Of a stretch of 6,511 nt of DNA, positions 1 through 5,947 are shown one piece after another. The notes under the pieces were generated by a model. It saw only the letters and a program-made list of their open reading frames with translations, searched no databases and had not been told where the DNA came from. How positions within the stretch are numbered: position 1 is the first letter of the stretch; every line of letters starts with the position of its first letter. Position numbers and translations under genes: made by a program. The DNA is taken from the NCBI GenBank assembly GCA_019246385.1, contig JAFAQP010000085.1, forward strand, positions 1-6,511, written 5' to 3'. Source of the DNA: Patescibacteria group bacterium. Lineage in GTDB: Bacteria; Patescibacteriota; Minisyncoccia; Phycocordibacterales; Phycocordibacteraceae.

Positions 1-29
1 TAGGACATTACGAAGAAAATGAATCCTGA
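1..29 (+). CDS. C-terminal tail of an upstream gene, possibly grpE (partial)
   Basis: In the third forward frame the window opens inside a codon ending in TA and then reads GHYEENES before a TGA at 27-29. GrpE proteins often end with a beta strand of the type RPA-x-V-x-V-G followed by a few charged residues, and grpE commonly precedes dnaK. A tail reading (V/I/L)-G-H-Y-E-E fits that pattern. Only eight full codons are visible, and the other two frames also stop nearby (TAG at 1-3, TGA at 20-22), so both the frame and the identity are inferred from gene order rather than demonstrated. Confidence 0.3.
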
Positions 30-37
30 ATATTATG

Positions 38-43
38 GATAAT
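38..43 (+). promoter_or_regulatory. Candidate -10 box just upstream of dnaK
   Basis: GATAAT, preceded directly by TATG, ends 11 bases before the dnaK ATG. This would put the transcription start about 4 bases before the start codon, giving an almost leaderless transcript. An alternative box, TATTAT at 31-36, would give a leader of about 12 bases. No convincing -35 is seen, and no CIRCE-type inverted repeat lies in the 54 visible bases. If an upstream grpE is co-transcribed, this would be an internal promoter. Short AT-rich matches arise easily by chance. Confidence 0.33.
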
Positions 44-54
44 CGAACATCACT

Positions 55-1938
55 ATGGCAAAAATACTCGGCATAGATCTCGGTACCACGAATTCGGCGA
101 TGGCGATCGTCGAAGGAGGCGAGCCGCACATAATCGAAAACGCGGAAGGAAACCGAACCACCCCTTCGGTCGTCGCAATATCAAAAACCGGGGAACGGCT
201 TGCCGGCCTTCTTGCCAAACGCCAGGCCGTTACGAATCCGAAAAATACGGTTTATCAGATAAAGCGCTTCATCGGCCACACCTTTGATGAGCCGGCCGTA
301 CAGAAGGACAAAAGCGCGGTACCGTACGAAACCCAAAAAGGAGCGACCGGAGGCGTGGAAGTGAAAATGGGGGATAAATGGTACCGGCCGGAAGAGATTT
401 CCGCGATGATACTTCAAAAATTGAAAGTCGACGCCGAAGCGCGGCTTGGCGGCTCGATAACCGAAGCCGTGATCACTGTTCCCGCGTATTTCAACGATTC
501 ACAACGACAAGCAACCAAAGATGCCGGAAAGATCGCGGGCCTTGATGTGAAGCGGATCATCAACGAACCTACTGCGGCAGCCCTGGCCTATGGATTCGAC
601 AAAAAGAAAAATGAAAAAATAGCCGTCTTCGATTTCGGCGGCGGGACCTTCGACATCTCGATCCTTGAGGTGGGCGATGATGTCATAGAAGTGAAATCAA
701 CCGACGGCGACTCGCATCTGGGCGGACGCGACATCGACCAAAAAATAATGCAGTGGATAGGAGATGAGTTCAAAAAGGAATCGGGTATCGATGTCCTCAC
801 CGACCCCTTGGCAAAGCAGCGTATCGACGAAGCTGCAGAAAAAGCAAAAATAGAGCTCTCCAGCGCCTCCCAAAGCGAAATAAACATTCCCTTCATCACT
901 TCGGACGCATCGGGGCCGCGGCATCTTCTCATGACATTGACGCGCGCGAAGCTCGAAGAGCTGTCGAAGGAATTCATCGACCGCGCGATGAGCATAACCA
1001 AGCGAGCGCTCGAAGCATCGCCCTTCAAGGTAAGCGATGTAAATGAAGTGATCCTGGTCGGCGGCCAGACCCGCATGCCGGCCCTTCAAAAAGCAGTGAA
1101 AGAGTATTTCGGCAAAGAACCGAACCTCTCGGTCAATCCCGATGAAGTAGTCGCGATAGGTGCCGCGATACAAGGCGGGATACTGGCGGGAGACGTAAAG
1201 GATGTGCTTTTGCTCGATGTTATTCCGCTCTCTCTGGGAATAGAAACGATGGGAGGGGTAGCGACGAAACTTATCGAAAAAAACACCACTATCCCGACGT
1301 CACGTTCGCAAACTTTCTCGACTGCCGCCGACAACCAAACGTCCGTAGAGATACACATCGTTCAGGGGGAGCGTGCCATGGCGCAAGATAATAAATCCCT
1401 CGGCCGCTTCATTCTCGACGGCATACCACCCGCGCCACGGGGCGTGCCTCAAGTCGAGGTCACGTTCGACGTCGACGCGAACGGCATACTGAAAGTGACT
1501 GCGAAGGACAAGGCGACCGGAAAGGAACAGTCAATCCGCATTGAAGCGCGTTCCGGATTGTCGGATACTGAAATAGAGCGCATGAGAAAAGATGCGGATG
1601 CGAACGCCGAAAATGACAGGAAAGCGCGTGAATTAGCAGAGGCGAGAAATATGGCTGACAGCATGGTCTATACGGCGGAGAAAGCGCTCGCCGAGCACGG
1701 CGCGAAGATACCGGAAGATGTTAAGAAATCCGTTGCAGACGCGATAGCGAAAGTGAAAGAAGATCACGGAAAAGGCGACCCGGATGCCCTCAAGGCTTCG
1801 ACGCAGGCCCTGTCGAGTGAAATGCAAAAGATAGGGCAATATATGACGCAGGAAAACACCCAAAGCCAGCCGACGGAAGAACAATCGGACAACAATGCCG
1901 GAAGCGGGAACGGAGAAGGTCCGGTGACTGACGTCTAA
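55..1938 (+). CDS. dnaK: Molecular chaperone DnaK (Hsp70)
   Basis: ATP-driven cytosolic chaperone that binds exposed hydrophobic segments of client proteins, with DnaJ stimulating ATP hydrolysis and GrpE exchanging nucleotide. The protein is 627 residues, close to the usual 610-640. The nucleotide-binding domain spans about 1-380. It carries IDLGTTNS (7-14), the catalytic lysine K70, VPAYF (142-146), NEPTAAA (170-176), the phosphate-binding [12 protein letters not shown] (191-202) with T198 at the position of the E. coli autophosphorylated threonine, and VGGQTRMP (335-342). It has the extra segment around residues 75-110 that marks the Gram-negative-type DnaK. The interdomain linker VLLLD is at 384-388. 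The beta substrate-binding domain covers about 389-500 and the helical lid about 501-600. A polar, low-complexity tail ends in PVTDV instead of the common EEVKD-like end. ATG at 55 gives the canonical N-terminus [10 protein letters not shown]. No Shine-Dalgarno sequence is seen. The gene is intact, and dnaJ follows after 3 bases. Confidence 0.98.
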   Translation: MAKILGIDLGTTNSAMAIVEGGEPHIIENAEGNRTTPSVVAISKTGERLAGLLAKRQAVTNPKNTVYQIKRFIGHTFDEPAVQKDKSAVPYETQKGATGGVEVKMGDKWYRPEEISAMILQKLKVDAEARLGGSITEAVITVPAYFNDSQRQATKDAGKIAGLDVKRIINEPTAAALAYGFDKKKNEKIAVFDFGGGTFDISILEVGDDVIEVKSTDGDSHLGGRDIDQKIMQWIGDEFKKESGIDVLTDPLAKQRIDEAAEKAKIELSSASQSEINIPFITSDASGPRHLLMTLTRAKLEELSKEFIDRAMSITKRALEASPFKVSDVNEVILVGGQTRMPALQKAVKEYFGKEPNLSVNPDEVVAIGAAIQGGILAGDVKDVLLLDVIPLSLGIETMGGVATKLIEKNTTIPTSRSQTFSTAADNQTSVEIHIVQGERAMAQDNKSLGRFILDGIPPAPRGVPQVEVTFDVDANGILKVTAKDKATGKEQSIRIEARSGLSDTEIERMRKDADANAENDRKARELAEARNMADSMVYTAEKALAEHGAKIPEDVKKSVADAIAKVKEDHGKGDPDALKASTQALSSEMQKIGQYMTQENTQSQPTEEQSDNNAGSGNGEGPVTDV

Positions 1939-1941
1939 CGA

Positions 1942-3006
1942 ATGGCTAAAGACTATTACCAGATACTGGGAGTCGATAAAAAAGCTTCCAAGGAAGATAT
2001 AAAGAAGGCTTTTCGCACGCTCGCGCATAAATACCATCCGGACAAAAAAGGCGGTGATGAGGCCAAATTCAAAGAAGCGAGCGAAGCATACAGCATTCTT
2101 TCCGACGATAAGAAGCGCGCTCAGTACGACGCGTACGGCCAGACTTTTGCCCAAGGTGGAGCGCCGGGAGGATTCGATTTTTCCGGTTTTGGAGCAGAGG
2201 GCTTCGAGTTTAATATGGATGATCTCGGCGACATCTTCGGCGGCTTTTCCGATATTTTCGGAATGGGAAACCGGTCCCGGCAAGCCCGCGGTCGCGACAT
2301 ATCGATAGACATAGAACTGTCGTTTCGCGAATCAGTATTCGGCGTCACCCGCCGCGTGCTCATTACCAAAGACAGCACGTGCAGCCGTTGTTCCGGTTCC
2401 GGCGCCGAGCCCGGAACGAAAACAAAGCAGTGTCCCACCTGTAACGGCAAAGGCCAGATCGTCGAATCGCGTCGTTCGCCGTTTGGTACGTTCTCTGTTT
2501 CCTCGACCTGTACGACCTGCAAAGGGAGAAGGGTCATTCCAGAAAAACCATGCTCGGTCTGCCGAGGGTCCGGGATAGAGCGCCGGCAAGAAGAGATAAC
2601 CGTTGTCGTACCTCCCGGTCTCGATGACGGGCAAGTCATTCGGATGGCAGCGCTCGGCGAAGCGATATCGGGAGGAGCTACGGGCGATTTATACGTAAAA
2701 GTGCATGTCAGGCCGGATCGCCGTTTTAGAAAGGAGGGATATAACATAGTCATGGATCTGCCGATAAAGGTGACGGATGCCCTTATCGGATCTTCCCGCA
2801 CAATCGAGGCTCTCGACGGGAATGTCGAGATAAAAATTCCGCCGCTGCGCTCGACCGACGAAATATTGCGCATAAAAGGCAAGGGCGTTCCGGTAGGGCA
2901 GGGAAAACGCGGAGACCTTCTTATCCGGGTCCGGTTGGAATTTCCTCAAAAAGTCTCCTCGGAAGCAAAGACGCTTCTCGAAAAGCTGAGGAAAGAGGGC
3001 GTCTAG
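1942..3006 (+). CDS. dnaJ: Co-chaperone DnaJ (type I Hsp40)
   Basis: Delivers unfolded clients to DnaK and stimulates its ATPase. At 354 residues it is shorter than the usual 370-385. The J domain (about 1-66) contains the essential HPD at 32-34. A Gly/Phe-rich linker (about 68-110) has two DIF motifs (97-99, 104-106). The zinc-binding region has four CxxC pairs: C147/C150, C164/C167, C190/C193 and C204/C207. Repeats 1, 2 and 4 keep CxxCxGxG, while repeat 3 reads CTTCKGRR and lacks the final glycine. The two C-terminal beta domains (about 215-335) follow, with PPGLDDG and GDLYVKVHV. The protein stops at LLEKLRKEGV, so most of the C-terminal tail and dimerisation helix seen in E. coli DnaJ is missing. 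The start is 3 bases after the dnaK stop with no nearby Shine-Dalgarno sequence (a purine run at 1912-1919 is too far away), which suggests translation coupled to dnaK. Confidence 0.97.
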   Translation: MAKDYYQILGVDKKASKEDIKKAFRTLAHKYHPDKKGGDEAKFKEASEAYSILSDDKKRAQYDAYGQTFAQGGAPGGFDFSGFGAEGFEFNMDDLGDIFGGFSDIFGMGNRSRQARGRDISIDIELSFRESVFGVTRRVLITKDSTCSRCSGSGAEPGTKTKQCPTCNGKGQIVESRRSPFGTFSVSSTCTTCKGRRVIPEKPCSVCRGSGIERRQEEITVVVPPGLDDGQVIRMAALGEAISGGATGDLYVKVHVRPDRRFRKEGYNIVMDLPIKVTDALIGSSRTIEALDGNVEIKIPPLRSTDEILRIKGKGVPVGQGKRGDLLIRVRLEFPQKVSSEAKTLLEKLRKEGV

Positions 3007-3011
3007 AGCCT

Positions 3012-3019
3012 GGTATACT
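3012..3019 (+). promoter_or_regulatory. Extended -10 promoter for the 163-residue membrane protein
   Basis: TGGTATACT (3011-3019) contains an extended -10 of the TG-N-TATACT form, with hexamer at 3014-3019. It begins only 5 bases after the dnaJ stop. The next gene's ATG is at 3028, so a start about 7 bases after the hexamer would fall at about 3026, and the mRNA would be leaderless or carry 1-2 bases of leader. No TTGACA-like -35 is seen at the expected spacing, which is common for extended -10 promoters. Confidence 0.6.
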
Positions 3020-3027
3020 TTTTAATC

Positions 3028-3519
3028 ATGGGCACTCCGGAGAGTGAGATACAGATTTTTCTGAATCATCTTGGCGGGTTTGCAACCGATTTTCTTCCGC
3101 TTATTGTGCTCACCGGCCTTCTTCTTTTGTATTCAGTGTACTTCGGCAGGGACCGTTTTGCGCCCCTTATTGCCGGATTGTATGCCGCCCTTGTTCTCTA
3201 CACCGCTTTCCCATATACGCTTGCGGTATTAGCAGGACCGCTCGCGAAGGTTCTTTTTTTTGGAGCGCTCACTGTGCTCACGACCTTTGCTTTTTCCGGC
3301 CTTTCGCACTTTATGGCACGCGCCGGCAGTTCATTGCTTTCCTCCATAATCCTCTCAATTGCCGTAGCCGGTTTTCTCACGGCGATATCACTCCATACGC
3401 TTCCCGTAACCGAGGTATACCACTTCAATGCCGCCACAAAAGCGTTGTTCGCTACAAACCAGGCTTTCTTCTGGTGGCTCGCCGCTCCATTGGTCGCGGT
3501 ATTCTTTTTCGGCTCGTAA
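3028..3519 (+). CDS. Uncharacterised multi-pass membrane protein
   Basis: Not recognised as a named family. The 163 residues form about five hydrophobic segments (roughly 21-39, 45-70, 73-92, 102-121 and 145-162) after a short polar N-terminus, so it should be an integral inner-membrane protein. Loops are short, with a few charged residues (GRDR at 40-43, HFMARAG around 94-100). There is no cysteine pair, nucleotide-binding motif or obvious catalytic motif. The overall look (about 160 residues, small loops) loosely recalls CvpA-like membrane proteins, but no diagnostic residue supports that. ATG at 3028 is chosen because it is the first start and sits directly behind an extended -10 box; no Shine-Dalgarno sequence is present. 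It ends in FFFGS, 5 bases from the convergent secreted-protein gene. Coding status is supported by the promoter, the coherent helix pattern and lack of a better reading of the region. Confidence 0.85.
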   Translation: MGTPESEIQIFLNHLGGFATDFLPLIVLTGLLLLYSVYFGRDRFAPLIAGLYAALVLYTAFPYTLAVLAGPLAKVLFFGALTVLTTFAFSGLSHFMARAGSSLLSSIILSIAVAGFLTAISLHTLPVTEVYHFNAATKALFATNQAFFWWLAAPLVAVFFFGS

Positions 3520-3534
3520 GCCGGTCAGATTTTT
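3510..3534 (+). terminator. Weak hairpin with T-run between the convergent genes
   Basis: CGGCT (3510-3514) pairs with AGCCG (3519-3523) around a four-base CGTA loop, with a possible flanking T-G wobble pair. Five Ts lie at 3530-3534. The hairpin overlaps the stop codon of the membrane-protein gene, and the T-run starts six bases after the stem, further than in a classical intrinsic terminator. The stem is short, so termination is only a possibility. Confidence 0.3.
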
Positions 3535-4949
3535 GAAGCTCCAGTTATGGCGCCCGGACTGATAGACGTCACTGCGCCCGAAAAATAGGGAGTTAATGAA
3601 ACTCCGCTGGTATCCCCCGTATCGGTGAGAAAGACGTCGGTTCCCGAGACATTGGTATTTCCTCCCGGTACGGGCGCAATGCCGAAGCCGTATGATTCGC
3701 CCGTCAGCCCTATATCCGAAGCGTAATAGAGATCAAACTTTACTGTTCTGTTCGCTCCGCTTCCGGTAAGATCGCCTTTGAGGACAGCGTCTATGCTTTC
3801 GCCTTTGTTGATCGGAATGCCGTTATCCGGGAAAACCGAAGTGTAATATCTTCCGTCCTGCGTCTCAGCCGGATAGGAGACGCCCTTCACCACCGTGGCG
3901 AGGTTCGCGAGATCTGAAGAAGCGGCACTGCCGGTCTGCTCCCAGTTGATCGAGCCAAGCCGGAGATTCTCCGCAGAACCCGCTTCGATGCGTATACCTG
4001 CAAAACGTACGCCTGTATCTTGTATGTATCGTGTCTGGTCTCCGTGCGGATCGTCAGGTGCTAACGTCGTGTCAGCGTTTCCGATAACCAAAGAAGCATT
4101 CACGGATTGTGACGTGCCGCGTATGGGCAAAGATCCTGAAACAGGAGAGTCGGTTTGGATGGAATCTAACTGGAGTGCAGGCATTTCCCCGTCATTTGCC
4201 GATAAATCGACATTCATATCGCCCACGATGGTGTATGTCTGCGACGTGCCTGCCGGTATGGTGAAGGGGTCGTGGAGAACGACCTGATGTTTTGCGTTCA
4301 GGTATCCGAAGCTGAACTCTACTCCCGTCGGATCCAGAAAACCGACGTCGTAAAAGGCGCTGTCGCTTCCCACTCCCACGCGCTCAATAGTGACTCCGTG
4401 TACCGTCACGTCTTTCGATCCTGCGGAAAAGGTCACGGTAGTAAAGGGGACATACAACGCATTTGCTGGCGCGATCGTATGAGCTGGCTGTGTACCAACA
4501 GTGATGGTAAGCATATCCGTGCTCGAGGTCGCGATCTGCGGCGGCGTCGACGTCGCTCCTAAAGCAGGGGGCACGGCTGGAAGAGAGCAGAGTTGATTAA
4601 GCTTTGCGCGCGTCATGGCGCCCACCGTGCCGGTCCCTTGCGTAAGATCGCTCGGGACAAGAATGTCAGCGGCATATTTTTCCTGAAATTTAGAAACCGC
4701 TTTTGCGGTCAAGCTTCCGTATCGGGTCGTTTCCATTCCCGGCGAGCCCGGGCCGCTTGCCGCAATTCGCGTTTCTATATCGCCATTTAAAAATAGCTGT
4801 AGATTCTGCACAGATGTTCCTGTAGAGCCCACTTTCAGGTTCTGCGCCCACGTATAAGGACAAACTGAGGATGCGAATGCAAAGTGGGGCAGGGAGAAGG
4901 CGATAAAAATGCCCGCTATCGCCACCGAATAGATTCCCCGAAAGCGCAT
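3525..4949 (-). CDS. Secreted peptidoglycan-binding-like protein with tandem beta modules
   Basis: A 474-residue exported protein of unknown exact function, probably attached to or working in the cell envelope. The N-terminus MRFRGIYS, a hydrophobic stretch (about 6-25) and AFA-S at about 24-27 make a signal peptidase I type signal peptide. Residues about 30-121 form a PG_binding_1-like module bounded by C30 and C121, which could form a disulfide. It contains LKVGSTGTSVQNLQLFLN (38-55), then TRYGSLTAKAVSKFQ near 75-89 and GAMTRAKLNQLC at 110-121. A Pro/Ala/Thr/Ser-rich linker (122-145) leads to two related beta-rich modules (about 145-290 and 308-430). The C-terminus is Ser/Gly/Thr-rich and ends in GASKI, with no LPXTG or membrane anchor. 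ATG at 4949 is preferred over the upstream in-frame ATG at 5075: it begins the signal peptide and lies 6 bases after a TATACT box, whereas the longer version would put 42 soluble residues before the signal and overlap the transporter gene. The gene converges on the membrane-protein gene and diverges from the transporter. Confidence 0.9.
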   Translation of the reverse strand: MRFRGIYSVAIAGIFIAFSLPHFAFASSVCPYTWAQNLKVGSTGTSVQNLQLFLNGDIETRIAASGPGSPGMETTRYGSLTAKAVSKFQEKYAADILVPSDLTQGTGTVGAMTRAKLNQLCSLPAVPPALGATSTPPQIATSSTDMLTITVGTQPAHTIAPANALYVPFTTVTFSAGSKDVTVHGVTIERVGVGSDSAFYDVGFLDPTGVEFSFGYLNAKHQVVLHDPFTIPAGTSQTYTIVGDMNVDLSANDGEMPALQLDSIQTDSPVSGSLPIRGTSQSVNASLVIGNADTTLAPDDPHGDQTRYIQDTGVRFAGIRIEAGSAENLRLGSINWEQTGSAASSDLANLATVVKGVSYPAETQDGRYYTSVFPDNGIPINKGESIDAVLKGDLTGSGANRTVKFDLYYASDIGLTGESYGFGIAPVPGGNTNVSGTDVFLTDTGDTSGVSLTPYFSGAVTSISPGAITGASKI

Positions 4950-4955
4950 GCTTCC

Positions 4956-4961
4956 AGTATA
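4956..4961 (-). promoter_or_regulatory. -10 box for the secreted-protein gene
   Basis: Read on the minus strand, TATACT is followed by GGAAGC and then the ATG ending at 4949. The expected transcription start is on or next to the A of the start codon, implying a leaderless mRNA. No good -35 is seen 16-18 bases upstream. The GGAAG between box and ATG resembles a Shine-Dalgarno sequence but is too close (one base from the ATG) and would probably not be transcribed. Confidence 0.55.
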
Positions 4962-5001
4962 TATCCAAGAATGCCAAGTTTTGCGGCCTCGGGGGGGATA
5001 T

Positions 5002-5020
5002 GCCCATGCGAGGGATGGGC
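5002..5020. repeat. Inverted repeat in the divergent promoter region
   Basis: GCCCAT (5002-5007) and ATGGGC (5015-5020) are perfect inverted copies around a seven-base centre. They lie 15 bases upstream of the transporter's -10 box and about 40 bases upstream of the secreted-protein -10 box, where a regulator could act on one or both genes. A run of seven Gs sits just to the left at 4991-4997. A six-base arm can occur by chance, so an operator role is a guess. Confidence 0.35.
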
Positions 5021-5032
5021 TGATGTTAACGA

Positions 5033-5041
5033 TGCTAAAAT
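5033..5041 (+). promoter_or_regulatory. Extended -10 promoter for the transporter-decarboxylase pair
   Basis: TG at 5033-5034, one spacer base, then TAAAAT at 5036-5041. The transporter ATG is at 5050, so the predicted start (about 5048) gives a leader of about two bases. There is no Shine-Dalgarno sequence before the ATG and no clear -35. The box sits in the 100-base divergent gap shared with the secreted-protein gene. Confidence 0.55.
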
Positions 5042-5049
5042 AACTTTCG

Positions 5050-5943
5050 ATGGGAAGCGAGCTTGGCATTGCCATTGCCGCCGGTTTTGCAGGGATGTTT
5101 GGCTGGGGACTGGCGGATTTTTTTGCAAAAAAAACTATAGATACTATCGGAGACTATCTTACGCTTGCATGGGCGGGTGTTTTCGGAAGCATCGTTTTTG
5201 TTTTCGCGTTGCTCTATCGGTCTGCGCAAGGGATCCCACCAAGATATCCGACGAATATTCTCAGTTGGACGCTGTTAGCCTTTTTTGGGGCGCTCCAGGC
5301 TACCGTATATCTATTCGCATACAAAGGATTCGGTAAGGGGCAGGTAGCGGTCCTTAATCCCATTTTCGCATCCTTTTCAGGCATTGTGGCGCTCGTCTCG
5401 ATACTTTTTTTGGGCGAGCAAGTGACCGCCCTGCGCGTCGGCGTCCTGCTCGTCATCTTTGCTGGTGTCATGCTCGTGAGCATTGATCCGAGCGCTTTTC
5501 TCAGCCGGAAAGGGAGTATTGCCACCGTTCCCGGCTTCAAGGAGATACTTTCGGCAACCCTTCTCGCCTCGGTGTGGACTCTCCTTTGGAAATTATTCGT
5601 TACGGGAAAAGACTGGCTTGCCTATGCCGCATGCATGTTCTTCTTTATGACTGGCGCCGTTTTTATATGGCTCTGGACTCAAAAAATAAAAACAGGAATC
5701 GGCTCTAAGAACGTATGGCTTTTGGTCGCTCTCATAGGAGTTTCAGAAACGGTTGCGTATCTCGGCATAAGCATCGGGTATAGCGCAACCAGCCTAACGA
5801 GCGTGGTTGCGCTTTTGAGCGGCGCGTTTTCGATTCCCACCATTATCTGCGCTCGGTTGTTTCTCGGCGAAAGAACGACCGCCATTCAGACTTGGGGAAG
5901 CGCAGTGGTTGTTCTCGGCATAGCATTACTTGCATTTGCCTAA
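5050..5943 (+). CDS. EamA/DMT-superfamily transporter, ten predicted helices
   Basis: An inner-membrane drug/metabolite-transporter family protein; relatives export amino acids, metabolites or drugs, and the substrate cannot be told from sequence. The 297 residues are typical for the family. Ten hydrophobic segments lie at about 6-24, 37-56, 71-90, 99-121, 127-145, 164-183, 189-209, 221-242, 248-269 and 278-296. They form the two EamA halves (about 6-146 and 164-297). Each half carries the family signature at the end of its fourth helix: LNPIFASFSGI to LGEQ (102-124) and VALLSGAFSIP to LGER (253-275). ATG at 5050 is the start that places the first helix correctly and follows the extended -10 box. 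The decarboxylase-family gene begins 4 bases after the stop, so the two are likely one transcript. The export direction and link to the decarboxylase substrate are inference. Confidence 0.93.
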   Translation: MGSELGIAIAAGFAGMFGWGLADFFAKKTIDTIGDYLTLAWAGVFGSIVFVFALLYRSAQGIPPRYPTNILSWTLLAFFGALQATVYLFAYKGFGKGQVAVLNPIFASFSGIVALVSILFLGEQVTALRVGVLLVIFAGVMLVSIDPSAFLSRKGSIATVPGFKEILSATLLASVWTLLWKLFVTGKDWLAYAACMFFFMTGAVFIWLWTQKIKTGIGSKNVWLLVALIGVSETVAYLGISIGYSATSLTSVVALLSGAFSIPTIICARLFLGERTTAIQTWGSAVVVLGIALLAFA

Positions 5944-5947
5944 GGCT

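Noticed and set aside
1..54. CIRCE or other heat-shock operator before dnaK
   Set aside because: No TTAGCACTC-type inverted repeat is present in the visible 54 bases; such a site might lie further upstream, outside the window.
588..1173. Two antisense reading frames inside dnaK (about 160 residues each)
   Set aside because: They lie wholly opposite a conserved Hsp70 region, have Ser/Arg/Phe-rich shadow composition and no recognisable domain.
1633..2283. Antisense 216-residue reading frame spanning the dnaK-dnaJ junction
   Set aside because: It is opposite two unmistakable genes, and its composition (Phe, Arg, Leu, Ile rich) is what reverse reading of these codons produces.
2121..2882. Antisense 253-residue reading frame inside dnaJ
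   Set aside because: Opposite the zinc-finger and C-terminal domains of dnaJ; no family features.
3895..4562. Two plus-strand reading frames (130 and 96 residues) opposite the secreted-protein gene
   Set aside because: The minus-strand reading has a signal peptide, a known domain type and a promoter; the plus-strand frames have none.
4857..4863. Lipoprotein signal for the secreted protein, given a cysteine soon after the signal peptide
   Set aside because: The residues before C30 (SSV) do not match a lipobox, and an AFA-S signal peptidase I site lies just before it; the cysteine more likely pairs with C121.
4950..5075. N-terminal extension of the secreted protein to an ATG at 5075 on the minus strand (42 more residues)
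   Set aside because: It would place a soluble segment before a clear signal peptide, run through the -10 box and overlap the transporter gene; the ATG at 4949 fits all evidence better.
4884..5336. Plus-strand 150-residue frame crossing the divergent gap into the transporter
   Set aside because: It overlaps the signal-peptide coding end of one gene and the first helices of another, both better supported.
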